Shown here one piece after another: positions 45,732 through 57,079 of a DNA stretch of 64,000 bases. This DNA comes from Phascolarctos cinereus (Eukaryota > Chordata > Mammalia > Diprotodontia > Phascolarctidae): positions 2,494,001-2,558,000 of the forward strand of contig NW_018344126.1 in assembly GCF_002099425.1 (NCBI RefSeq), read 5' to 3'. The notes below the pieces were generated by a model. That model was not told the origin of the DNA, did not search any database, and saw only the letters and a program-made list of their open reading frames with translations. Both the position numbers and the translations under genes were made by a program. Within the stretch, counting starts at the first letter, position 1, and each line of letters opens with the position of its first letter.

Positions 45732-45752
45732 ATATATATGTATATATATACC
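45690..45752. repeat. (TG)n(TA)n microsatellite
   Basis: About 17 TG units then ATGTATATATATG. Confidence 0.95.
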
Positions 45753-45762
45753 TCTAGGCTAG

Positions 45763-45950
45763 CCGTGTGTCAAACACTCACTTTGCAACACTCTTGAACC
45801 AGATTAAAATGTAACTGGGAAATATTTAACATAATAAATAAAAATATAATAAAACATAGATAATATTACGTTTCAAAACTAAGTCAATATGCATCCCACA
45901 GGGATCCTTATATATGGATTAGTGGTCCCTAATTGAATTCGAAACCACTG
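45763..45950. mobile_element. hAT-type MITE (TGTCAAACTC group)
   Basis: GTGTGTCAAACACTC ... AACTGGGAAATATTTAACAT ... GAATTCGAAACCACTG. Confidence 0.75.
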
Positions 45951-46634
45951 TTCTAGGGTATATATCCCTTCCATTAACCAAATAATACTACCATCTATAA
46001 TCCAGTATTCTCATATATTGTCTCCTCCATGGAAGTTGGTGCCTTCCACCTATGGCGTGGAATATGTAAAGTCTAGAAGGGCTAATATGCCAAGAAAAAT
46101 TTGAGCTGTCCAGGTCTTCTCTCCAGATTGCCACAAGAGGTTTTTCCTTCCTTGTCTGCCATTGTTTCTCCTGTTACTGTGCCTACAATAATCTTTGCTG
46201 GGTGACCTAGATTCTACTTTTTGCCATAGATATATTTTAGGGGCTGGACCAGTGATTTCATTGGTATAGGGTATTTCCCAGTGTGGAAATTCTCTTTAGG
46301 AAATCAGGTTGGCATCTTCTCCAGAAATTATGGTCTTGGAAAGTTGTCTAAAGCCACCAAGAAATTAATTGACTTGTCCAACTTTGCATAGCTAGTATCT
46401 GTAAGGGGGGGGCATGAGCCCCAGTTTGTTCTTTTTTTTTTACTTTAAATACAGCTTTCTATTCATTATGCCCCACTGCCTTTATAGATATATCTTTCAG
46501 GTGCGTAAATAGGTAGGATCATAGCGCGCCCCCCTCCCCCGAAAGGCTGAGCTGTCAGGGGTGGAAGGCATCACATTTTTGTCAAAGTGAAAACAGGAAC
46601 TTAGTTCTGTTGTAAGTATGTTTGTTTCTTTGCT

Positions 46635-47290
46635 CATTGTCCATCCTTTGTTTTTGAAGGGGACCAATGACAATGTTGGGGTCAGGGTATAGTGTGTTTG
46701 GCTGACCAGTCCAATATGAGTTTGGAAGGCCCTATTACAGGTAGGGCACAAGTAGTCCGTAGCACATTTGGAATGGAGATGTCTCTTGATTTGCACAGCT
46801 TTCTTTCCTTTGTCCTACTGTGATTCTGCTTTGCTCATGGAGTACGGCACCTTCTTTGATGAAGGCGCACCATACTGGGCAGTCCTGTGCCAGTGTCTCT
46901 CATGTCTAACAACTGATACTCAAGTTCTTCAGAGAGACCTTGAGAATGTCCTTGTATGGCTTCTTCTGATCTCTATGTGAGTACCTGCCTTGTGCAAGTT
47001 CTCCATTAAATAACCTTTTAGGTAAGCATGTGTTTGGCATTTGGACTATGTGGCCAGCCCATCTGAGTTGCATTCTTTGCAGCAGAGTTTGAATGCATGG
47101 CAGTTTAGCTGGAGAGAGGACCTCAGGTACCTCTGGTACCCTATCTTGCAGGTTATCTTTAGAATAATGTAGATACTATTTGCTGTATTTTGCTTGCTCT
47201 ATATTTCCATTAGTCTGTGAGTGGTAACAGTAGTAAGCAGTCTTTTTTGAAACTCTTTCCAAAACACGGTGGTGAACTATAGGCTTCATT
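46635..47290 (-). repeat. Non-LTR LINE 3' end with zinc-finger-like C-terminus
   Basis: Minus strand. Reading from 47070 leftwards gives LRWAGHIVQMPN, CLPKRLFNGELAQG, KKPYKDILKVSLKNL, then around 46690-46790 CPTCNRAFQTHIGLVSQTH, a C2H2-like tail known from some RTE/R4-like non-LTR elements. The 3' tail near 46640 (TGTCCATCCTTTGTTTTTGA) matches the SINE at 41005. Clade not certain; a few stops and frameshifts. Confidence 0.7.
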
Positions 47291-47349
47291 AAAAACAATC
47301 TGCTTGGGAAGCCCACAGAAGCAGATGACCTCTTTTAGAAAATACTGTA

Positions 47350-47508
47350 GAGGGACAGCTAGGTGGCCCAATGAATTCAGGAGGACCTGAGTTCAAATCC
47401 AGCCTCACATACATAACACTTACTAGCTGTGTGACCCTGGGCAAGTCACTTAATCCCACTGCCTAGCCAAAAAAAAAAAAAAGAAAGAAAGAAAGAAAGA
47501 AAGAAAAA
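47350..47508 (+). mobile_element. CORE-SINE with perfect target-site duplication
   Basis: GGGACAGCTAGGTGGCCCAA head missing part of its middle, (A)n(GAAA)n tail. AGAAAATACTGTA repeated exactly at 47337-47349 and 47509-47521. Confidence 0.95.
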
Positions 47509-47728
47509 AGAAAATACTGTATGACCTAACATTCAAAGACAGCTTGGGATATAGGACCAAATGGAAGTTCCTTGAGAAATTGTCTATAGCTATTTCAGTT
47601 CCCTTATTAAGGGGCTAAAGCTCTAAACAAGTCAAGTCCCATTCAATAGCATGGTCAAGGAGGCCATAGGAACCTCCATGGCTTTTATTTGAGTGTCTTA
47701 ATGCATAGGTACCAGTCATAGCCTAGGA

Positions 47729-47953
47729 CAGAGGTGTCAAACTCAGCCCATGGCCTGTATGAAGCTCACAACACTCCCTTGTGTGGCCCAAATCAAATGA
47801 AATTGTAGTAGCCATCTGATTTAATGTGTTGATACATTAATTAAAAAAAAGAAATGTATAAACGTGTGTGGTTTTCTAAGTCAATATGCAGCCCTCAGGG
47901 ATCCTCAAATACAATTTATTTGCCCTCATTTCTATTGGAGTTTGACGCTCTTG
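47729..47953. mobile_element. hAT-type MITE (TGTCAAACTC group)
   Basis: CAGAGGTGTCAAACTC start, GTGGTTTTCTAAGTCAATAT middle, GGAGTTTGACGCTCTTG end; the best preserved left terminus. Confidence 0.8.
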
Positions 47954-47989
47954 TTGTACAGCACAATGGCAGACATCCCACAATAAGAG

Positions 47990-48150
47990 CTAACATTTAT
48001 ATAGGATCTTAAAGTTGCAGAGACCTGTTAATTATCTCTTTTGATCATAACAACCCTGTGAGGCTATTATTACCCCGATATTTCAGATGAGAAAACTGAG
48101 GCTGAGAGAGGTTAAGTAACTTGTAGTGCTGCCAGATTCCATTCTTGGTC
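47990..48150 (-). repeat. Inverted MIR/Ther-type SINE
   Basis: AGAGCTAACATTTATATAGG, AACAACCCTGTGAGGC, AAACTGAGGCTGAGAGAGG. Confidence 0.85.
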
Positions 48151-48770
48151 CTCAGCTCTCAGCTCTCCAGCATCCTACTGGATGTCATGATGCCCCACAC
48201 CTCCTTTCACTACAGTGCGGCAGTGGCACTCCTGATGAACTGTAACCTGAGCCGTTCCCCCTTCATTACTATTACTAGCCCATAACCTTGGCATAAATAG
48301 GGGCCCCACTTAGGTTGCTCAGGTTTCCAACTTCATGGAAGCACAGTGGAATACCAATTTGAGACATGAAATATGTAAAATTAGGTGAACTTTCCAGATC
48401 CATCATAATCCCAGGTTGTGTGTCATGAGGTTTAGTTGCTAAGTAACAGTGAATGGATCTGAACATTTGCTGTCTAAAGCCTAGAATGGTTTGCATACCA
48501 AGAAGTGTGTGACCTTTACAGACCTGCTCTCCAGATTTCTGCAACAGGGCAAGGGTATTTTTCATGAATCACCTGGAGATAAACCCCACAACGATAATAA
48601 TGTCTATTTAGACTGGAACAGATCTGGGCTTCCTTAAAGTAAATTAAATTCTTGTAGTCTATAGAACATAATGGAGTCACTACCCCTCTCTCCCCCGTGA
48701 TGGGGGACATCACCACTAAGTGATGTCAGCCAAGTCTCTAGGGCAGCTTAGCTTCTGGTGGTCCATTCCC
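48151..48770. other. Intergenic, nothing firmly recognised
   Basis: 48480-48560 (CTGCTCTCCAGATTTCTGCA) weakly resembles 46070-46150; no gene signal. Confidence 0.4.
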
Positions 48771-48783
48771 CATAATTACTTTT

Positions 48784-48956
48784 TTTTTCCTTTTCCTTTT
48801 CTTATCTTTTTTTTTTTTGGCGAGGCAATTGGGGTTAAGTGACTTGCCCAGTGTCATACAGCTATAAGTGTTACGTGTCTGAGGCTAGATTTGAACTCAG
48901 GTCTTCCTGACTCCAGGGCTGATGCTCTATCCACTGTGGCACCTAGCTGCCCCCCT
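48784..48956 (-). mobile_element. CORE-SINE with target-site duplication
   Basis: T-rich tail, GGCAATTGGGGTTAAGTGAC, head GTGGCACCTAGCTGCCCC. CATAATTACTTTT at 48771-48783 and 48957-48969. Confidence 0.95.
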
Positions 48957-49199
48957 CATAATTACTTTTAATTGAAGCCAATTAACAATAGTACTTGTGA
49001 GTCCTTCAGCTTCAGGCTCAGTACCTTCTTCCCTTTCGGATTTTGAGTCGGCAATCTCCATGATAATCCCTTATACTTCACAAAAAAAAGTTCAGGTGTC
49101 ATACCAAAGGTATTGTCATGAAAGCTCTATTCAAAACTAGGAAAGCCTCTCCTGCCCATTATCCCCCCTTGTATGACAGTACTTTTCTCAGTAAATACA

Positions 49200-50625
49200 C
49201 AAGGAATTCTGTCAGCCTTAAATACTATGGGGAAAAAATAGGCAAAAGTTTAATGTCCTAAAGAAATGATTTGAGTAGATATCTTTCTAGTTTTCCCAGA
49301 AATTCTTGTCAAATAGGGAGTTCTTTTTTAGGTAGTTTATATTTTCAAGTTTATTGAACACTAAGTTATTGAGTTCAGTTATTTCTGATTTTTCCCCTGT
49401 CTAATCTGTTCCATCGATCAATTTTTCTATTTTCCAACAAACACCAAATAGTTTTGATGATTATTTTGTTATAAGATAGCAAGAGGTCTGGAAGTACTAT
49501 TCCCCCTTCCTTGCTATTTTTTCACTATTTCCCTTGATGATTTGTACCTCTAAATGAATTTTATTATATTATCTAGCTTTATGAAGTGTCTTCTTGGTTA
49601 TTTAATTGGCATAGCACCAAATCTGTAAACTAATTTTGATAATAGTGTCATTTGAATTTTATATTCGTTGACTTGCTGTGAGCACTGAATATCCCTATGT
49701 TGTTCTTTATTTCTTTAAGGAGCATTTTGCATTCTGTAGCTGTATCTAAACAGATATGTGGTATACTTTGGCAGATTGACTCCCAGATGTTTTATACACT
49801 TGGTTATTCTGAGTGAGACTTCCTTTTCTATTGTCCCCTTCTGGATTTTGTTATTTCTAAGTTGAAGCATGATTGATTTTGGATTTGTAACCTGCTTTGT
49901 AGGTGAACTTGTTCATTGTTTCAGCTAGTTTTCTTGGTGATTCCCTAATATTTTCCAACTAAACCCATAATGTAATCAGCAAAGAGAAAGAACTTTGTTT
50001 CCTCTTTGCTTATTATTATTTCTTTAATTTCTTTCTTGTTTTGCTGCTGTTGTTAGCATTTTTAGAATTATGTCAAATAATACGGGGAAGGTGGGAGTAT
50101 TCTGATTTTACTCCCATATTTATTGTGAAATCTTCTAGTACCCATTGCATATAATGGGGCTTTGGGGGATTTTATAGGTATGTTTTTTATCATCTTAAAA
50201 AAAAAGATCTTTCTATGACTATGTTTTAGGGTTTTAGCATAAATGAGTGTCATGGTTTGTCAAAAGTTTTGATGATTAATATGATTATGTTAATTATTAT
50301 TAATATGATTAGTTGTTTTAATAGTTTCCCTAAGACTGAACTACCCTTACTTCTCTGGTGTAAATCCAACTTAATCAGTGGTGAGTGACTTTTTGGATAA
50401 ATTGTTGTAGTCATTTTGACAACATTTTACAACTTTTGAATCAGTATTCATCAACGATGTTGTCCTGTAATTCTTATTCTTTGTTTTCTTCTCTCCTGGT
50501 TTAAACATTAGGCTTATATTTCTCTCATAAAAGGAGACCACTTGCTATCCCTTGCTATCCTCTCTTTCTATCATAAAATTTCTTCATGATATCCTTTACT
50601 CCTGTTTTCCTTAAGAATTCCTTGT
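49200..50625 (-). repeat. Old L1 ORF2 reverse-transcriptase region
   Basis: Minus strand. Words collinear with the complement of mammalian L1 ORF2: TTGTTATAAGATAGC, TTTGTACCTCTAAATG, CCAGATGTTTTATAC, AATGTAATCAGCAAAG, TTTGTCAAAAGTTTTGATGA. No long frame remains. Confidence 0.75.
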
Positions 50626-50629
50626 ATGT

Positions 50630-51200
50630 ATGGTAGCCAGTTAATCACTCCCATCATGTTCCTCTTCATTGCCCTCATATTTAATTCTTTGGAGGCAGTA
50701 GTGTTCTATGTCTCCCCACCACACAGCAATATGGGAAAAATTTTATTATTAAAAATATGTCTTTGCTTTCATGGGAAGCTTGAAATTAGTGAGAGAGCTT
50801 TGCCATTTCCTAAAATCAACCCAGCCTTCTCTCCTCCTTTCCAACTCTGGACCCAGATCATTGCCAATCTGTATTGTCTGTACGAGAGATAGAAGTTGTT
50901 GGACAGTCTCTATAGGGCATCTGTCCAAATGCCTATTGAAATCTGGCCAATAAACATTCTCCACCTGATTAGTCTTTCTTGTGTATATGATGGTCAGGAA
51001 AAATTCCTTTGAGTGGGTATAGATTATTTTTGAGGGGGCTGGGCAATCTTCTCTTGCTATCAGCACGATGTCATCCACATAAAGGAGCACCTGGAGGACC
51101 CCATTCCCAGGGAATCCTTCCTTAACCTGGATTCTGCAGGCCATTTCCCTGATCATAGTGGCAAATATCTTTGGAGAGCATACACCTTCCTATTTTATGC
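50630..51200 (-). repeat. Non-LTR LINE reverse-transcriptase fragment with YVDD
   Basis: A 135-residue open frame (50749-51156) reads FPGNGVLQVLLYVDDIVLIA, then KLPMKAKTYF; downstream MRAMKRNMMGVINW. Order and the RAMKRNMMG-like motif are those of RTE/R4-like non-LTR elements; no LTR or retroviral feature is nearby. It may be the upstream part of the same family as 46635-47290. Confidence 0.65.
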
Positions 51201-51341
51201 TTTTCTTGATGTTTATTACCGGAGGGGTTATTCAACAGGGTTATTTCTGTTGTATAAAATATTTAGCATATATCACATATATACTTAAATATGCACATGT
51301 TGTTTTCTCCCAGTAGGGTGTAAGTTCCTTGAAAACACATA

Positions 51342-51441
51342 CTAATTTTTTTTTAAGGCAATTGGGGTTAAGTGACTTGCCTTGGGTCACACAGCTAGTA
51401 AGTATCAAGTGTTTGGTCTGAGGCCAGATTTGAACTCAGGT
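51342..51441 (-). mobile_element. CORE-SINE, head missing
   Basis: AAGGCAATTGGGGTTAAGTG ... TTTGAACTCAGGTC. Flanked by TGAAAACACATACTA / TGAAAACATATACTA (one mismatch), so the short form is how it inserted. Confidence 0.9.
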
Positions 51442-51569
51442 CTGAAAACATATACTATTGCACATTTGTTTTTATGTCATTAGCCCTAAGCACAGTGTCT
51501 GGTATATAGTAGATGTTTTTAAAATACTTATTGATTTATCCTTGATTGATATGCACACTCTGAATCTGG

Positions 51570-51865
51570 GTCTGAATCACTTTTCAAAGGCCTCAAAAAC
51601 TACTACAAAGTTCCATAATAATAGCCAGCTTTTAACTACAGGTAGTCAGCATACTTCATTATTGCTCCTTAAATTCCCCACTACATGCCAGCCCACACAC
51701 TCATCATGTGAGTACAACAGAGATTAGCCTCAAGAAGTTTGGCGCTGTCCTTTGCAATAGTGCTGACGCCAATCACTGATCTTGGCCTTGCCATGGTCCC
51801 TGCCCATAGTTCTAACACTAATGTTAGAGACATATTAGGAAGGAAGCATGACGATTGACTTAATA
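51570..51865 (+). repeat. Unassigned repeat, related to 45.35 kb
   Basis: See 45350-45640; shared CTACAAAGTTCCATAATAAT-like core. Confidence 0.4.
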
Positions 51866-52437
51866 TACAGTATGATGAGAATGATGGTGAAGCCTTAACC
51901 ATCACAAAGGTATTATATTTTTAAAAGGAAACTGGATCCAATCTAAATACTCTCTACTTTCCCAGTCATGGGGAGGGGAAGTGGGGTGAATACATGAGTT
52001 ATTTTGGGGAAGAGTAGGCAGGACCGATCAGGTAGTTAACATCTACCACCCTATTGTTGGATGAAATTGCCAACCTGCAGCTCTTAGATGTGCCATTGGT
52101 GCTTCTTAGCATTATCTTCTGGGAGTACACATTGAAATTGTTTGGCCAATGATAGCTTTCAATGTTCTCTGACCTCTTCTAAATTTTCAAGCCCCTCTCT
52201 TCATTATTGAGGCCCTGTCACTTACCACAAAGAACCCATCATCCTTTATCCCAGTCTACAGGGTCTTTGTTTCACTTGATTTTATACTATCACCACAAAA
52301 AGTTAATGGAACACAAAGTATTCCCTTTGCCCCCACTAAGAGATGTCTAAACTAAATTGAGCAATTCTTGCAAGCAGAAAAATCCTTAAGACCACAAGAC
52401 ATGATGCTTTAATGTTGGAATTTCAGAACCATGACAG
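51866..52437. other. Intergenic, nothing recognised
   Basis: No coding signal or repeat that I can name. Confidence 0.5.
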
Positions 52438-52456
52438 AAAATTGGGAGATATTTGG

Positions 52457-53612
52457 TACGTCTTTTTCCATTTGGCCAATTCTACTTTTAAGGAGTTGTT
52501 TTCTTCAATGAGTTTCTGTAAATCTTTTCCCATTTTTTGGTTTTCCTTTACCAAACTTTTGACTCTTTTTTTCCCCATGATTCCTTCATATCACTCTCAT
52601 GTCTTTTTCTGATTTTTTCTCTCTCTTATTTAATTCTTAAAATCCTTTTTGAGCTCTTCCAGAAGCTCTTTTTTGGGCCTGACACCAATTCACATTTTTC
52701 TTTGAGGCTTCACATGTAGCTATTTTGACATTGGTTGTCCTCTTCTGAGTTTGTGTTTTGATCTTCCCTGTCACCATAGTAACTTTCTTTGGTCAGATTC
52801 TTTTTTCTCATTTTTTCCATTCTATTTCTTGACTTCTTAATTTTATGTTAAAACGTGGCTCTGCTCCTGGGATAGAGGGGGCACTGTCCCAAGCTTCAGG
52901 TTTTTTCATGCTGCTGTTTTCAGAGCTAATTCTGGGGACCTGTAGGTTTTTAGTTCTTCCAAGATAGCATGATCTAAGGAGAGGTGTGGTCACTGATTTT
53001 CTGGCCTGTGCTTTGGCAACCACAAACATTCTTTTCTGCCCTGGACCAGTGACCAGGATCCCCTCCACCCTGCAGTAATGTGCTCTAGTGTGCTAGTGTT
53101 CTTCCTCACCCTGGGACTGTGTCCTAGGTCTGTGAACTAGATTCCCATTTGGGTAATGCTACAGAGTTCTGGACCCAGTGCCAGCAAAGTGTCCCCTGTA
53201 ACCTTTTTCTGGCCAGTTGTCCTATCTCTTTACTGTCTGTGGGCTGAGAACTCTGGGAGTAGCTGCTGCTGATTCGATTGCCCCCAAGGCCAACACTGGC
53301 TTTCTGGGGCATGGGACCACACTGCTGGCTTGTGTGGGGGCACAGTGCCTTGCTGCTGCCTTGCAGCAGGCATAGGACCTTGCTGCTGGCTTGCCCAGGC
53401 CACCTGCACTGAACTGTATTCCACTCTCAGCTTAGTGAGATAGACCTTTCTTGTCAACCTTCTAAGTTGTTTTGGGCTGGAAAATTGTTTCACCCTATTC
53501 TTTTGTTGGTTCTGCTACTCTGGAATTCATTTGGAGATATTATTTTAAAGTTGTTTGGAGGGGAATTTGGGAGAGCTCAGGAGTTTCTGCCTTACTCCAC
53601 CATCTTGGCTCC
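52457..53612 (-). mobile_element. L1 5' end (5' UTR and ORF1 start) flanked by direct repeats
   Basis: Minus strand. The right end CCACCATCTTGGCTCC is the complement of an L1 5' start (GGAGCCAAGATGG); a GC-richer 5' UTR follows, then a coiled-coil-like ORF1 remnant (52460-52800). Direct repeats of 19 bases, 17 matching, lie at 52438-52456 and 53623-53641. Confidence 0.75.
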
Positions 53613-53649
53613 AGAAGTGCCAAAAATTGGGGGATATTCGGAAGGGTTA

Positions 53650-55160
53650 TGGGTCTATGACCAGGATTGAACATATAGGCCAACATTTCAGAGAACATTT
53701 ATTAGCCATGTATTTTGTGCCAGGTACTGTGCTCAGCAAATACAAAAATACAATAAGAGCCCTCAAAGAGTTTATGTCCTACCAATAGGGATACATCATA
53801 TTTACAGATAAATAAATGTAGGATATAAACAGAATTAAGTATTCAGTGATCTTTTTTAGGGTAACAACTGAATCAATAAAGCAATATTGAAGAAAATTAA
53901 GGGTTCCAAGATGTGAAGGTGAAGAAAAAACACATTTAAGGCATGTGGAACTGCCTTACAAAGACTTGGAGATAGTAATTGAATGCTGTACCTTGGCAAC
54001 TGCAAGAAGACCAGCCTAGCTAGAAGAAAGAATGTGTAGTTAGCCTAGAAAAAGAGGCTGAGGCCAGATCATGTAAGGCTTTAAATGTTAAATAGAAGAG
54101 TCTGTGCTTTGGCCTAACAGAAGTGGGAAGCCATTGAAGTTTCTTGATCAGAGGAGTGACATGGGCATGGTGCCTTTAGTAATATCAATATGGTGTCTAT
54201 GTGGAGGAAGGATTGGAGAAGGGAAATGGTTGCTTGCAGGAAGATCAATCAGGAGAATATTTCAATATTTCAAGCAAAAAGGGAGGAGGTCTTGGACTAG
54301 AGTAATTATAATACCAGTAAAGAGAAAGGGATAGATGTGAGAGATGCTGTAGATTATAGAACAGACACAACTTGGCAACTATGTTATATATGAAAGATGA
54401 GTAACAGTAAAAAATCAAGGATGGCTCAGAGGTTGCGAATCTGGGCAGCTGGAAGAATGGTGGAACCCTTGACAGTTTAGGAAAAAGAGTGGGGTTATGG
54501 GGAAGAATTATGAGTTCTGTTTTGGACATGTGGGGTTTGAGATGTATATGGGACATGTAGGTGAAGATGTCAAGCAGCAGTTCAAGACGTGAGGGCAGAG
54601 ATCAAGAGGTGAGGGCTATACATGTAGCTTTGGAAGTCATTTTCATAGGGGTAAAAGATAATTGAATCCATGGGAACAAATGATATCACTGAGTTAGAAT
54701 GTAGAGAAAGAAAAGGAGATATCTCAGCTCAGAATCCTGGGGCATACACATACATAGGCAGTAGGACATGATTATGAACACGCAAACTAGACTAAAAAGA
54801 TCAGTTCAGCAAATAAAAAGAGAACCATAACAGTGAAGTGTCATGAAAAACTCCTTAAGGAGAGAGTAGCTAGAAGGAATGAGTGATCAGTAGAAGGTCA
54901 AGAAGAAGAAGGATTGAGTAAAGGCCACTGGATTTAAAGAGATCATTGCTGACTTTGGAGAAATCAGTTTCATCTGAGGGATGGGTACAGAAGTCAGATT
55001 GCAAGGGATTGAGAAGTGAGTGGGAAGTGAGAAAGTGGGGCCAACAAATATAAAGAACTTTTTCTAGGAGTTTGACTGAAAAGGAGGAGAGTGACAAGAT
55101 GATGTCTTGAGGCAATGGCAGACCCAAGTGAGAGTTTCTTAAGGATGGGAGGCTCCTTCA
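53650..55160 (+). repeat. Ancient long interspersed repeat, copy B
   Basis: About 1.5 kb: GTGCCAGGTACTGTGCTCAG, GAAGCCATTGAAGTTTC, GAGTGACATGGGCATGGTG, GTTCTGTTTTGGACATGTGG, TGGGGCATACACATACAT, GCCACTGGATTTAAAGAGAT. Longer copy of the family at 24165-24620. Confidence 0.7.
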
Positions 55161-55206
55161 TGGAAGGAGACAGTGAATAAATTATAGATTTGGGTTGCTG
55201 TTGTTC

Positions 55207-55344
55207 TTTTTTTGTTTTTTTGTTTTGCTTTTTCGTGAGGCAGTCGGGATTAAGTGACTTGCCCAGCTGGTAAGTGTCAAGTATCTGAGGTCCTCCTGAC
55301 TCCAAGGCCAGAGCTCTATCCACTGCCACCACCTAGCTGCCCCA
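55207..55344 (-). mobile_element. CORE-SINE
   Basis: (TTTTG)n side, GAGGCAGTCGGGATTAAGTG, head ACCACCTAGCTGCCCC. Confidence 0.9.
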
Positions 55345-55550
55345 ATTTGTCCTTTCTTCTTGATGAGGACCGTGATATCAAGTGAATTGGATTTAAGTGA
55401 AGGGAGGGCTGTGCAAAATCACCAGCCTCACTTTCTTGCCCAGAGCCATCTGGGTCCTGTGGCCAGATATGGATCAGGACAACTGGAGATGGCTCCCAGA
55501 ATGGTGTCCTTGCCAGCATACCACACTGCCTCTCAGCAGTCAAATCAACC
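55345..55550 (-). repeat. Repeat block related to the 41.0 kb SINE
   Basis: TTGATGAGGACCGTGATATC, GTGAATTGGATTTAAGTG, GGGCTGTGCAAAATCACCAG, GAGCCATCTGGGTCC. Shares this order with 41030-41170. Confidence 0.65.
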
Positions 55551-56260
55551 ACGATGTCTGATATGTGTCTTATCCTTCTTTGTTACCAGCTTCCTGGGGA
55601 TGGGGATAATGTCAACCCCCAATCTGTTCCCTCAAAAAACTTGGCCCAGGGCCTTGTATAGAAAATTATTTAAATGAAACATAGTACAGTCTCTTAGGAA
55701 CTAAAGATGAGTTGAGTAACCCCTCCCCTTTATTATCTTACCTTCTATTTGGGGAGAAAAGACACAAAAGAATATAAGAGGTATTCACATCATGTGGTCC
55801 TATCTCCTGGAATTTGCCCCCACTTCTTTGGAGGAAAGACACCAAACAGATCTGAAGGACAGTGCAATGTTACAATTAGCCTTGACTTTGCTTTTGGAGA
55901 TTCCTTTCTCTTTTGATTATTTTGCTCCTCTTCACCCCCGCAGTCCCCACTTCCAACCCCTCTTTTCCACTGTTCCCATTCCTGTTTTACCCAGTGTCTA
56001 GGATTGAAAGCTGCCTTCCTTGAGGTTCTGGATTCAGACATTAGCAGCTGGGTTTCAAAAGTCTCCAACCCCTCCCTTCTGCCTGAGGAAGGCTCTTGGA
56101 TACCAGCAGGTGCTCAAATTGAATGACATCATGGCCACTAGGGGTCGATGTCTCTCCACTTAGCAACCAATACTGAAGGGCCAGGAGTCAGGAATGACCC
56201 GCATATATGCACTCCCCCCACCCACTTTGGTGAACCAGAGCACCTAGCCACTCACAGCTA
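55551..56260. other. Intergenic, nothing recognised
   Basis: Unique-looking; the open frames at 55790-56068 lack any known domain. Confidence 0.5.
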
Positions 56261-56264
56261 TATT

Positions 56265-56440
56265 TTTTCTTTTAAACAGTATTTTATTTTTTCCAACCAC
56301 ACGTAAAGACAATTTTAACACCCATCTATAAATAATTTGTGTTCCAAATGTTCTCCCTCCCTCCCCTCTCTCCTCCCTGAGGTGGTAAGCAATTTGATAC
56401 ATGGTATATATGTGCAGTCTACATGTATGAGCTTTAAGAC
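56265..56440 (-). mobile_element. L1 3' UTR fragment
   Basis: Minus: ACAGTATTTTATTTTTTCC, CACACGTAAAGACAATTTT, AGCAATTTGATACATGG. Confidence 0.88.
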
Positions 56441-56449
56441 GTTATAGAA

Positions 56450-56900
56450 AGTTAGAATTGGAAAAGTCCTTAGACCTCATTTACTCCAATCTCTATTTTA
56501 TAGAAAAGAAAACCAAGTCTCAGAAGCAAAAGCAAATGCTTAAAGTTGCATACAGAATTAATGGTCAGTCAGCCAACAAGTCTTTATTAAATGCCTGCTT
56601 TGTTCCAGACACCATACTGGCTGCTGGGGATACAAAGCCCAAAATGAAACAGCCCTGCCCTCAAAGAGCTTACATTCTTTTTTAGGGGAGACATGCACAT
56701 ATAGAACTGTGTGTACAATATAGACAAAAGATAAATACAAGATCATTTTAATGGGGAGCCCTAGGTACCTGGGGTACATGAAAAGCTTTATGTAAGAGAT
56801 GGTCCTGAAGTTGAGCTTCATAGGAAAATAGGGATTCTAAGAAGTGGAGGTAAGAAGGGAGCCTTACAGATATGAAGGACAACCAACATGGTGGCAGGAG
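56450..56900 (+). repeat. Ancient mammalian repeats
   Basis: TTAGAATTGGAAAAGTCC, then AAATGCCTGCTTTGTTCCAG, GGCTGCTGGGGATACAAAG, CCTGAAGTTGAGCTTCAT, similar to intron 1 of DRG2. Confidence 0.65.
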
Positions 56901-57079
56901 CTGTAATGTTGTACTTAAGTAATAGCAAAAGTGATCAGGTTAACTAGATTGTAGAGTGGGTGAAGGGGATGTTTCATGCATTAGAGGCCATCACCACTGT
57001 GGCCCAAGGAGATGGTCATCAATAGGTAGGAAAGGGGCTGCCCCATTGTGGCAGTGGAATTGAGGAGGGAAAAATGACG

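Noticed and set aside
50749-51156. YVDD motif taken as a retroviral reverse transcriptase
   Set aside because: The flanking order and RAMKRNMMG-like motif fit non-LTR elements, and no LTR, protease or integrase signal lies nearby.
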